Assembly: GCA_958298945.1 (NCBI GenBank)
Contig: OY282608.1
Coordinates: 20,623,933 to 20,687,932 of the forward strand
Direction of reading: 5' to 3'
Origin: Atherix ibis
Lineage: Eukaryota > Arthropoda > Insecta > Diptera > Athericidae
DNA: 64,000 nt
Of this stretch, positions 13,761-25,899 are shown piece after piece; the stretch's first letter is position 1; each line of letters begins with the position of its first letter. The notes under the pieces are model-generated. The model saw only the letters and a program-made list of their open reading frames with translations. It made no database searches and was not told where the DNA came from. The position numbers and the translations under genes were made by a program.

Positions 13761-16700
13761 ACAAACCAACAAACGAACAAACCAACAAACCAACAAGCCA
13801 ACAAACCAACAAACGAATAAACCAACAAACCAACAAACCAACAAACCAACAAACCAACAAACCAACAAGCCAAAACTCCAACAAACCAACAAACCAACAA
13901 GCCAACAAACCAACAAACCAAAAAACCAACAAACCAGCAAACAAATAAACCAACAAACCAACAAACCAACAAACCAACAAACCAACAAACCAACAAACCA
14001 ACAAGCCAACAAACCAACAAACCAACAAGCCAACAAACCAACAAACCAACAAACCAACAAGCCAACAAACCAACAAGCCAATAAACCAACAAACCAACAA
14101 ACCAAGTAACCAACAAACCAACAAACCAACAAGCCACCAAGCCAACAAACCAACAAACCAACAAACCAACAAGCCAACAAACCAACAAACCAACAAACCA
14201 ACAAACCAACAAACCAACAAACAAATAAACAAACAAACCAAAAACCAACAAACCAACAAGCCAACAAGCCAACAAACCAACGAACTAACAAACCAACAAA
14301 CGAACTCACCAACAAACCAACAAGCCAACAAGCCAACAAACCAACAAACCAACAAACTAAGTAACCAACAAGCCAACAAACCAACAAACCAACAAGCCAA
14401 CAAGCCAACAAACCAACAAACCAACAAGCCAACAAACCAACAAACCAACAAACCAAAAAACCAACAAACGAACAAACCAACAAACCAACAAACCAACAAA
14501 CCAAAAAACCAACAAGCCAACAAACCAACAAACCAACAAACTAAGTAACCAACAAGCCAACAAGCCAACAAGCCAACAAACCAACAAGCCAACAAACCAA
14601 TAAACCAACAAAGCAACAAGCCAACAAGCCAACAAACCAACAAACCAACAAGCCAACAAACCAACAAACCAACAAGCCAACAAGCCAACAAACCAACAAA
14701 CCAAGTAACCAAAATGCCAACAAACTAACAAACCAACAAGCCAACAAGCCAACAAACCAACAAACCAACAAACCAACCAACCAAAAAACGAACAAACCAA
14801 CAAGCCAACAAGCCAACAAACCAACAACCTAACAGACCAACAAACGAACTAACCAACAAACCAACAAGCCAACAAGGCAACAAACCAACAAACCAACAAA
14901 CCAACAAACCAACAAACTAACAAACCAACAAGCCAACAAACCAACAAACCAACAAGCCAACAAACCAACAAACCAACATGCCAACAAACCAGCAAACTAA
15001 GTAATTAACAAGCCAACAAACCAACAAACTAACAAACCAACAAACGAACTAACCAACAAACCAACAAGCCAACAAGCCAACAAACCAACAAACCAACAAA
15101 CCAACAAACTAAGTAACCAACAAGCCAACAAACCAACAAACCAATAAGCCAAAAAGCCAACAAACCAACAAGCCAACAAACCAACAAACCAACAAACCAA
15201 AAAACCAACAAACCAACAAACCAACAAACCAACAAACCAACAAACCAACAAACCAACAAGCCAATAAGCCAACAAACCAACAAACCAACAAACCAACAAG
15301 CCAACAAACCAACAAGCCAACAAACCAACAAACCAACAAACCAAGTAACCAAAAAGCCAACAAACTAATAAACCAACAAGCCAACAAGCCAACAAACCAA
15401 CAAACTAATAAAGCAACAAGCCAACAAGCCAACAAACCAACAAACCAACAAGCCAACAAACCAACAAACCAACAAGCCAACAAGCCAACAAACCAACAAA
15501 CCAACAAACCAACAAACCAATAAGCCAACAAACCAACAAACCAACAAGCCAACAAGCCAACAAATCAACAAACCAACAAACCAACAAGCGAACAAGCCAA
15601 CAAACCAACAAGCCAACAAACCAACAAACCAACAAACCAAGTAACCAAAAATCCAACAAACTAACAAATCAACAAGCCAACAAGCCAACAAACCAACAAA
15701 CCAACAAAGCAACAAGCCAACAAACCAACAAACCAACAAACCAACAAGCCAACAAACCAACAAAAAAAATACCGACAAACCAACAAACCGACAAGCCAAC
15801 AAGCCAACAAACCAACAAACCAACAAGCCAACAAACCAACAAACCAACAAACTAAGTAACCAACAAGCCAACAAACCAACAAACCAACAAACCAACAAGC
15901 CAACAAACCAACAAATAAAAAAACCGACAAACCAACAAACCGAGAAGCCAACAAGCCAACAAACCAACAAACTAACAAGCCAACAAACCAACAAACCAAC
16001 AAACTAAGTAACCAAAAAGCCAACAAACCAACAAACCAACAAACCAACAAGCCAACAAACCAACAAACCAACAAACCAACAAACCAAGTAACCAAGAAGC
16101 CAACAAACCAACAAACCAACAAACCAACAAGCCAACAAACCAACAAACCAACAAACCAACAAGCCAACAAACCAACAAACCAACAAGCTAACAAGCCAAC
16201 AAACCAACAAACCAACAAGCCAACAAACCAACAAACCAACAAACCAACAAGCCAACAAACCAACAAACCAACAAACCAACAAACCAACAAGCCAACAAAC
16301 CAACAAGCCAACAAACCAACAAGCCAACAAACCAACAAACCAACAAACCAACAAACCAAAAAACCAACAAACCAAGTAACCAAAAAGCCAACAAACTAAC
16401 AAACCAACAAGCCAACAAGCCAACAAACCAACAAACCAACAAAGCAACAAGCCAACAAGCCAACAAACCAACAAACCAACAAGCCAACAAACCAAGTAAC
16501 CAAAAAGCCAACAAACTAACAAACCAACAAGCCAACAAACCAACAAGCCAACAAGCCAACAAACCTACAAACCAACAAACCAACAAACCAACAAACCAAT
16601 AAACCAAAAAACCAACAAACCAACAAGCCAACAAGCCAACAAACCAACAAACTAACAAACCAACAAACGAACTAACCAACAAACCAACAAGCCAACAAGC

Positions 16701-18829
16701 CAACAAACCAACAAACCAACAAACCAACAAACCAACAAACAAACAAACCAACAAGCCAACAAACCAGCAAACCAACAAGCCAACAAACCTACAAACCAAC
16801 AAACCAACAAACCAACATGCCAACAAACAAACAAACTAAGTAACCAACAAGCCAACAAACCAACAAACTAACAAACCAAAGAACGAACTAACCAACACAC
16901 CAACAAGCCAACAAGCCAACAAGCCAACAAACCAACAAACCAACAAACCAACAAACTAACAAACCAACAAGCCAACAAGCCAACAAACCAACAAACCAAC
17001 AAACCAACAAGCCAATAAGCCAACAAACCAACAAACCAACAAACCAACAAGCCAACAAACCAACAAACCGAAAAACCAACAAACCAACAAACCAACAAGC
17101 CAACAAGCCAACAAACCAACAAACCAACAAGCCAACAAACCAACAAACTAAGTAACCAACAAGCCAACATACCAACAAACCAACAAGCCAACAAGCCAAC
17201 AAACCAATAAACCAACAACCCAACAAACCAACATACCAACAAACCAAAAAACCAATAAACCAATAAAGCAACAAGCCAACAAGCCAACAAACCAACAAGC
17301 CAACAAACCAATAAACAAGCAAAGCAACAAGCCAACAAGCCAACAAACCAACAAACCAACAAGCCAACAAACCAACAAACCAACAAGCCAACAAGCCAAC
17401 AAACCAACAAACCAAGTAACCAAAAAGCCAACAAACTAACAAACCAACAAGCCAACAAGCCAACAAACCAACAAACCAACAAACCAACAAACCAACAAAC
17501 CAACAAACCAACAAACCAATAAACCAAAAAACGAACAAACCAACAAGCCAACAAGCCAACAAACCAACAAACTAACAAACCAATAAACGAACTAACCAAC
17601 AAACCAACAAGCCAACAAGGCAACAAACCAACAAACCAACAAACCAACAAACTAACAAACCAACAAGCCAACAAACTAACAAACCAACAAGCCAACAAAC
17701 CAACAAACCAACAAGCCAACAAACCAACAAACTAAGTAACCAACAAGCCAACAAACCAACAAACTAACAAACCAACAAACGAACTAACCAACAAGCCAAC
17801 AAACCAACAAACCAACAAACCAAAAAACCAACAAACCAACAAACCAACAAACCAACAAACCAACAAACCAACAAGCCAACAAGCCAACAAACCAACAAAC
17901 CAACACACCAACAAGCCAACAAACCAACAAGCCAACAAACCAACAAACCAACAAACCAAGTAACCAAAAAGCCAACAAACTAATAAACCAACAAGCCAAC
18001 AAGCCAACAAACCAACAAACCAACAAAGCAACAAGCCAACAAGCCAACAAACCAACAAACCAAGAAGTTAACAAACCAACAAACCAACAAGCCAACAAGC
18101 CAACAAACCAACAAACCAACAAACCAACAAGCCAACAAACCAACAAACCAACAAGCCAACAAACCAACAAATCAACAAACCAACAAACCAACAAGCGAAC
18201 AAGCCAACAAACCAACAAGCCAACAAACCAACAAGCCAACAAACCAACAAACCAACAAACCAAGTAACCAAAAAGCCAACAAACCAACAAAGCAACAAGC
18301 CAACAAACCAACAAACCAACAAACCAACAAGCCAACAAACCAACAAATAAAAAAACCGACAAACCAACAAACCAACAAGCCAACAAGCCAACAAACCAAC
18401 AAGCCAACAAACCAATAAACCAACAAAGCAACAAGCCAACAAACCAACAAACCAACAAGCCAACAAACCAACAAACCAACAAGCCAACAAGCCAACAAAC
18501 CAACAAACCAAGTAACCAAAAAGACAACAAACTAACAAACAAACAAGCCAACAAGCCAACAAACCAACAAACCAACAAACCAACAAACCAACAAACCAAC
18601 AAACCAACAAACCAACAAACCAATAAACCAAAAAACGAACAAACCAACAAGCCAACAAGCCAACAAACCAACAAACTAACAAACCAACAAACGAACTAAC
18701 CAACATGCCAACAAACCAACAAACTAAGTAACCAACAAGCCAACAAGCGAACAAGCCAACAAACCAACAAGCCAACAAACCAACAAGCCAACAAACCAAC
18801 AAACCAACAAACCAACATGCCAACAAACC

Positions 18830-19506
18830 AACAAACTAAGTAACCAACAAGCCAACAAGCGAACAAGCCAACAAACCAACAAGCCAACAAACCAACAAGC
18901 CAACAAACCAACAAACCAACAAACCAAGTAACCAAAAAGCCAACAAACCAACAAAGCAACAAGCCAACAAACCAACAAACCAACAAACCAACAAGCCAAC
19001 AAACCAACAAATAAAAAAACCGACAAACCAACAAACCGACAAGCCAACAAGCCAACAAACCAACAAGCTAACAAACCAATAAACCAACAAAGCAACAAGC
19101 CAACAAGCCAACAAACCAACAAACCAACAAGCCAACAAGCCAACAAACCAACAAACCAACAAACCAACAAGCCAACAAACCAACAAACCAACATGCCAAC
19201 AAACTAAGTAACCAACAAGCCAACAAGCGAACAAGCCAACAAACCAACAAGCCAACAAACCAACAAGCCAACAAACCAACAAACCAACAAACCAAGTAAC
19301 CAAAAAGCCAACAAACCAACAAAGCAACAAGCCAACAAACCAACAAACCAACAAACCAACAAGCCAACAAACCAACAAATAAAAAAACCGACAAACCAAC
19401 AAACCGACAAGCCAACAAGCCAACAAACCAACAAGCTAACAAACCAATAAACCAACAAAGCAACAAGCCAACAAGCCAACAAACCAACAAACCAACAAGC
19501 CAACAA
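18830..19506. repeat. 368-bp tandem pair
   Basis: The stretch 18,830-19,138 repeats at 19,198-19,506, an offset of 368 bp (46 octamers exactly). Both copies carry AAACTAAGTAACC, AAGCGAAC, the A7/CpG cassette, two CCGAC words and AAGCTAAC in the same order. The upstream CATGCC differs in offset (376 bp), marking the left edge. Confidence 0.88.
19009..19024. repeat. A7/CpG cassette, representative copy
   Basis: AAATAAAAAAACCGAC breaks the octamer rhythm and contains a run of seven A and a CpG. Copies start at 15913, 18345, 19009, 19377, 20518 and 20670. Each is followed by AAACCAAC and often by a second CCGAC. It is confined to region B, so it marks a local lineage of the array. Confidence 0.9.
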
Positions 19507-19900
19507 ACCAACAAACCAACAAGCCAACAAGCCAACAAACCAACAAACCAAGTAACCAAAAAGACAACAAACTAACAAACAAACAAGCCAACAAGCCAAC
19601 AAACCAACAAACCAACAAACCAACAAACCAACAAACCAACAAACCAACAAACCAATAAACCAAAAAACGAACAAACCAACAAGCCAACAAGCCAACAAAC
19701 CAACAAACTAACAAACCAACAAACGAACTAACCAACAAACCAACAAGCCAACAAACCAACAAACCAACATGCCAACAAACCAACAAACTAAGTAACCAAC
19801 AAGCCAACAAACCAACAAACTAACAAACCAACAAACGAACTAACCAACAAACCAACAAGCCAACAAGCCAACAAACCAACAAACCAACAAACCAACAAAC

Positions 19901-19912
19901 TATGTTAAGTAA
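19901..19912. other. Singleton 5-bp insertion in the CTAAGTAACC word
   Basis: The frequent word AAACTAAGTAACC appears once as AAACTATGTTAAGTAACC, a 5-bp insertion that brings in GTT, rare on this strand. It creates the ATG of the longest + frame. I saw it only here. Confidence 0.85.
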
Positions 19913-20327
19913 CCAACAAGCCAATAAACCAACAAACCAACAAGCCAACAAGCCAACAAACCAACAAGCCAACAAACCAACAAACCAACAAACCAAAAAA
20001 CCAACAAACCAACAAACCAACAAACCAACAAACCAAGAAGCCAATAAGCCAACAAACCAACAAACCAACAAACCAACAAGCCAACAAACCAACAAGCCAA
20101 CAAACCAACAAACCAACAAACCAAGTAACCAAAAAGCCAACAAACTAATAAACCAACAAGCCAACAAGCCAACAAACCAACAAACCAATAAAGCAACAAG
20201 CCAACATGCCAACAAACCAACAAACCAACAAGCCAACAAACCAACAAACCAACAAGCCAACAAGCCAACAAACCAACAAACCAACAAACCAACAAACCAA
20301 CAAGCCAACAAACCAACAAACCAATAA
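19902..20327 (+). other. Longest + strand open frame (141 codons), probably chance
   Basis: This frame starts at a genuine ATG created by a one-off insertion in the word CTATGTTAAGTAACC. It reads the + strand octamer as a hydrophilic Asn/Gln/Thr/Lys/Pro repeat (NKPTNQQT). Most + strand frames close quickly because CTAAC, AATAAAC and AAGTAAC supply TAA. Here the TAA words fall in other frames by chance. There is no promoter, Kozak-like context or sequence other than repeat. I list it only because it is the longest + frame; it is not called a gene. Confidence 0.6.
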
Positions 20328-21309
20328 GCCAACAAACCAACAAATCAACAAACCAACAAACCAACAAGCGAACAAGCCAACAAACCAACAAGCCAACAAA
20401 CCAACAAGCCAACAAACCAACAAACCAACAAACCAAGTAACCAAAAAGCCAACAAACCAACAAAGCAACAAGCCAACAAACCAACAAACCAACAAACCAA
20501 CAAGCCAACAAACCAAGAAATAAAAAAACCGACAAACCAACAAACCGACAAGCCAACAAGCCAACAAACCAACAAACCAACAAGCCAACAAACCAACAAA
20601 CCAACAAACTAAGTAACCAACAAGCCAGCAAACCAACAAACCAACAAACCAACAAGCCAACAAACCAACAAATAAAAAAACCGACAAACCAACAAACCGA
20701 CAAGCCAACAAGCCAACAAACCAACAAACCAACAAGCCAACAAACCAACAAACCAACAAACTAAGTAACTAACAAGCCAACAAACCAACAAACCAACAAG
20801 CCAACAAGCCAACAAGCCAACAAACCATCAAACCAACAAGCCAACAAACCAACATACCAACAAACCAAAAAACCAACAAACCAACAAACCAACAAACCAA
20901 CAAACCAACAAACCAACAAACCAACAAACCAACAAGCCAACAAACCAAGAAACCAAAAAACCAACAAACCAACAAACCAACAAGCCAACAAACCAACAAG
21001 CCAACAAACCAACAAGCCAACAAACCAAGTAACCAAAAAGCCAACAAACTAACAAACCAACAAGCCAACAAGCCAACAAACCAACAAACCAACAAAGCAA
21101 CAAGCCAACAAGCCAACAAACCAACAAACCAACAAGCCAACAAACCAACAAACCAACAAGCTAACAAGCCAACAAACCAACAAACCAACAAGCCAACAAA
21201 CCAACAAACCAACAAGCCAACAAACCAACAAACCAACAAACCAACAAACCAACAAACCAACAAACCAACAAGCCAACAAACCAACAAGCCAACAAACCAA
21301 CAAGCTAAC

Positions 21310-23476
21310 AAACCAACAAACCAACAAACCAACAAACCAACAAGCCAACAAACCAACAAGCCAACAAACCAACAAACCAACAAACCAAGTAACCAAAAAG
21401 CCAACAAACTAACAAACCAACAAGCCAACAAGCCAACAAACCAATAAACCAACAAAACAACAAGCCAACAAGCCAACAAACCAACAAACCAACAAGCCAA
21501 CAAACCAACAAACCAACAAGCCAACAAACCAACAAACCAACAAACCAACAAACCAAAAAGCCAACAAACCAACAAAACAAAAAACCAACAAACCAACAAA
21601 CCAACAAGCCAACAAGCCCACAAGCCAACAAACCAACAAACCAACAAACCAACAAACCAACAAACTAAGTAACCAACAAGCCAACAAACCAACAAACCAA
21701 CAAGCCAACAAGCCAACAAACCAACAAACCTACAAACCAACAAGCCAACAAGCCAACAAACCAACAAGCCAACAAACCAACAAACCAACAAACCAACAAG
21801 CCAACAAACCAACAAACCAACAAATCAACAAACCAACAAACAAATAAACCAACAAACCAACAAACCAACAAGCCAACAAACCAACAAGCCAACAAACTAA
21901 CAAACCAACAAACAATCTAACCAACAAACCAACAATCCAACAAGCCAACAAACCAACAAACCAACAAACCAACAAACTTAGTAACCAACAAGCCAACAAA
22001 CCAACAAACCAATAAGCCAAAAAGCCAACAAACCAACAAACCAACAAGCCAACAAACCAACAAACAAACAAACCAAGTAACCAAAAAGCCAACAAAATAA
22101 CAAACCAACAAGCCAACAAGCCAACAAACCAACAAGCCAATAAGCCAACAAACCAACAAACCAACAAACCAACAAACCAACAAACCAATAAACCAAAACA
22201 CCAACAAACCAACAAGCCAACAAGCCAACAAACCAACAAACTAACAAACCAACAAGCGAACTAACCAACAAACCAACAAGCCAACAAGCCAACAAACCAA
22301 CAAACCAACAAACGAACAAACCAACAAACTAACAAACCAACAAGCCAACAAACCAACAAACCAACAAGCCAACAAATCAACAAACCAACAAACCAACATG
22401 CCAACAAACCAACAAACTAAGTAGCCAACAAGCCAGCAAACCAACAAACTAACAAACCAACAAACGAACTAACCAACAAACCAACAAGCCAACAAGCCAA
22501 CAAACCAACAAACCAACAAACGAACAAACCAACAAACTAACAAACCAACAAGCCAACAAGCCAACAAACCAACAAACCAACAAACACACAAGCCAACAAG
22601 CCAACAAACCAACAAACCAACAAACCAACAAGCCTACAAACCAACAAACCAAAAAACCAACAAACCAACAAACCAACAAGCCAACAAACCAACAAACCAA
22701 CAAACCAAAAAACCAACAAACCAATAAACCAACAAACCAACAAACCAACAAACTACAAACCAACAAGCCAACAAACCAACAAACCAACAAACCAAGTAAC
22801 CAAAAAGCCAACAAACTCACAAACCAACAAGCCAACAAGCCAACAAACCAACAAGCCAACAAACCAATAAACCAACAAAGCAACAAGCCAACAAGCCAAC
22901 AAACCAACAAACCAACAAACCAAAAAGCCAACAAACCAACAAACCAACAAGCCAACAAGCCAACAAACCAACAAACCAACAAACCAAGTAACCAAAAAGC
23001 CAACAAACTAACAAACCAACAAGCCAACAAGACAACAAACCAACAAACCAACAAACCAACAAACCAACAAACCAACAAACCAATAAACCAAAAAACCAAC
23101 AAACCAACAATCCAACAATCCAACAAACCAACAAACTAACAAACCAACAAACGAACTAACCAACAAACCAACAAGCCAACAAGCCAACAAACCAACAAAC
23201 CAATAAACCCACAAACCAACAAACTAACAAACCAACAAGCCAACAAACCAACAAACCAACAAGCCAACAAACCAACAAACCAACAAACCAACATGCCAAC
23301 AAACCAACAAACTAAGTAACCAACAAGCCAATAAACCAACAAACTAACAAACCAACAAACGAACTAACCAACAAACCAACAAGCCAACAAACCAACAAAC
23401 CAACAAACCAACAAACCAACAAACCAAAAAACCAACAAACCAACAAGCCAACAAACCAACAAGCCAACAAACCAAC
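21310..23476. repeat. Region C HOR U1 (2,167 bp)
   Basis: First of three copies. The anchor AACAATCTAACC lies at 21911 here, at 24078 in the second copy and at 26501 in the third, giving steps of 2,167 and 2,423 bp. Other shared rare words are AAACTTAGTAACC, CCAAAACACC, AAACACACAAGCC and AAACTACAAACC. A substitution near 21,442 (CCAATAAACC where the next copy has CCAACAAACC) is one of few visible differences. Left of about 21,310 the match fades into generic octamers. Confidence 0.88.
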
Positions 23477-25899
23477 AAGCTAACAAACCAACAAACCAAC
23501 AAACCAACAAGCCAACAAACCAACAAGCCAACAAACCAACAAACCAACAAACCAAGTAACCAAAAAGCCAACAAACTAACAAACCAACAAGCCAACAAGC
23601 CAACAAACCAACAAACCAACAAAACAACAAGCCAACAAGCCAACAAACCAACAAACCAACAAGCCAACAAACCAACAAACCAACAAGCCAACAAACCAAC
23701 AAACCAACAAACCAACAAACCAAAAAGCCAACAAACCAACAAAACAAAAAACCAACAAACCAACAAACCAACAAGCCAACAAGCCCACAAGCCAACAAAC
23801 CAACAAACCAACAAACCAACAAACCAACAAACTAAGTAACCAACAAGCCAACAAACCAACAAACCAACAAGCCAACAAGCCAACAAACCAACAAACCTAC
23901 AAACCAACAAGCCAACAAGCCAACAAACCAACAAGCCAACAAACCAACAAACCAACAAACCAACAAGCCAACAAACCAACAAACCAACAAATCAACAAAC
24001 CAACAAACAAATAAACCAACAAACCAACAAACCAACAAGCCAACAAACCAACAAGCCAACAAACTAACAAACCAACAAACAATCTAACCAACAAACCAAC
24101 AATCCAACAAGCCAACAAACCAACAAACCAACAAACCAACAAACTTAGTAACCAACAAGCCAACAAACCAACAAACCAATAAGCCAAAAAGCCAACAAAC
24201 CAACAAACCAACAAGCCAACAAACCAACAAACAAACAAACCAAGTAACCAAAAAGCCAACAAAATAACAAACCAACAAGCCAACAAGCCAACAAACCAAC
24301 AAGCCAACAAGCCAACAAACCAACAAACCAACAAACCAACAAACCAACAAACCAATAAACCAAAACACCAACAAACCAACAAGCCAACAAGCCAACAAAC
24401 CAACAAACTAACAAACCAACAAGCGAACTAACCAACAAACCAACAAGCCAACAAGCCAACAAACCAACAAACCAACAAACGAACAAACCAACAAACTAAC
24501 AAACCAACAAGCCAACAAACCAACAAACCAACAAGCCAACAAATCAACAAACCAACAAACCAACATGCCAACAAACCAACAAACTAAGTAGCCAACAAGC
24601 CAGCAAACCAACAAACTAACAAACCAACAAACGAACTAACCAACAAACCAACAAGCCAACAAGCCAACAAACCAACAAACCAACAAACGAACAAACCAAC
24701 AAACTAACAAACCAACAAGCCAACAAGCCAACAAACCAACAAACCAACAAACAAACAAGCCAACAAGCCAACAAACCAACAAACCAACAAACCAACAAGC
24801 CTACAAACCAACAAACCAACATGCCAACAAACCAACAAACTAAGTAGCCAACAAGCCAGCAAACCAACAAACTAACAAACCAACAAACGAACTAACCAAC
24901 AAACCAACAAGCCAACAAGCCAACAAACCAACAAACCAACAAACGAACAAACCAACAAACTAACAAACCAACAAGCCAACAAGCCAACAAACCAACAAAC
25001 CAACAAACACACAAGCCAACAAGCCAACAAACCAACAAACCAACAAACCAACAAGCCTACAAACCAACAAACCAAAAAACCAACAAACCAACAAACCAAC
25101 AAGCCAACAAACCAACAAACCAACAAACCAAAAAACCAACAAACCAATAAACCAACAAACCAACAAACCAACAAACTACAAACCAACAAGCCAACAAACC
25201 AACAAACCAACAAACCAAGTAACCAAAAAGCCAACAAACTCACAAACCAACAAGCCAACAAGCCAACAAACCAACAAGCCAACAAACCAATAAACCAACA
25301 AAGCAACAAGCCAACAAGCCAACAAACCAACAAACCAACAAACCAAAAAGCCAACAAACCAACAAACCAACAAGCCAACAAGCCAACAAACCAACAAACC
25401 AACAAACCAAGTAACCAAAAAGCCAACAAACTAACAAACCAACAAGCCAACAAGACAACAAACCAACAAACCAACAAACCAACAAACCAACAAACCAACA
25501 AACCAATAAACCAAAAAACCAACAAACCAACAATCCAACAATCCAACAAACCAACAAACTAACAAACCAACAAACGAACTAACCAACAAACCAACAAGCC
25601 AACAAGCCAACAAACCAACAAACCAATAAACCCACAAACCAACAAACTAACAAACCAACAAGCCAACAAACCAACAAACCAACAAGCCAACAAACCAACA
25701 AACCAACAAACCAACATGCCAACAAACCAACAAACTAAGTAACCAACAAGCCAATAAACCAACAAACTAACAAACCAACAAACGAACTAACCAACAAACC
25801 AACAAGCCAACAAACCAACAAACCAACAAACCAACAAACCAACAAACCAAAAAACCAACAAACCAACAAGCCAACAAACCAACAAGCCAACAAACCAAC
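23477..25899. repeat. Region C HOR U2 (2,423 bp, with 256-bp insertion)
   Basis: Second copy of the region C unit, longer than U1 by 256 bp, exactly 32 octamers. Matches to U1 run at an offset of 2,167 up to about 24,614 and at 2,423 from about 24,872. The extra DNA therefore lies at about 24,615-24,870. It begins with the same AAACGAACTAACC and CATGCC/CTAAGTAGCC cassettes as its flanks, so it looks like a local tandem duplication with a small change. Confidence 0.88.
24615..24870. repeat. 256-bp insertion specific to U2
   Basis: Present in U2 but absent at the matching points of U1 (about 22,448) and U3 (about 27,038). Its length of 32 octamers preserves the register. Content resembles the adjoining 208-bp and 225-codon segments, including AAACGAAC, CCTACAAACC and CATGCC, which suggests unequal exchange between neighbouring cassettes. 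Confidence 0.82.

Larger units (their letters stand above)
1..14500. repeat. Region A: HOR family of about 1.0-1.25 kb with ATTAACC marker
   Basis: The word ACCAATTAACC occurs with its TTAACC at 1075, 2235, 2706, 5024, 6206, 7452, 8686, 9661, 11540 and 13754. The steps are 1160, 471, 2318, 1182, 1246, 1234, 975, 1879 and 2214 bp, so many cluster near 1.0-1.25 kb or about twice that. It is usually preceded by a 7-bp irregular unit (CCACAAACC or CCATAAACC) and followed 16 bp later by AAACGAAC. A second marker, ACGAACTCACC, sits at 1541, 3180, 11974 and 14300, with a shortened form near 7942. CAAATAAACC is also common here. The full ATTAACC context is not seen after 13.8 kb, so the region ends near 14.5 kb. 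The boundary is approximate. Confidence 0.85.
14500..21200. repeat. Region B: mixed cassettes with CATGCC and A7 words
   Basis: The region A markers stop and two others take over. CCAACATGCC (first clear copies at 14977, 16816, 18704, 18816 and 19192) usually leads into AACAAACCAACAAACTAAGTAACC. The A-rich cassette AAATAAAAAAACCGAC begins at 15913, 18345, 19009, 19377, 20518 and 20670, with a variant near 15765. Apart from a 368-bp pair, no long regular HOR period is obvious by eye. The boundaries are approximate. Confidence 0.75.

Noticed and set aside
19009..19024. AAATAAAAAAAC as a polyadenylation signal or TATA-like promoter
   Set aside because: It is a repeated satellite variant confined to region B, lacks AATAAA followed by a GT-rich element, and has no gene on either side.
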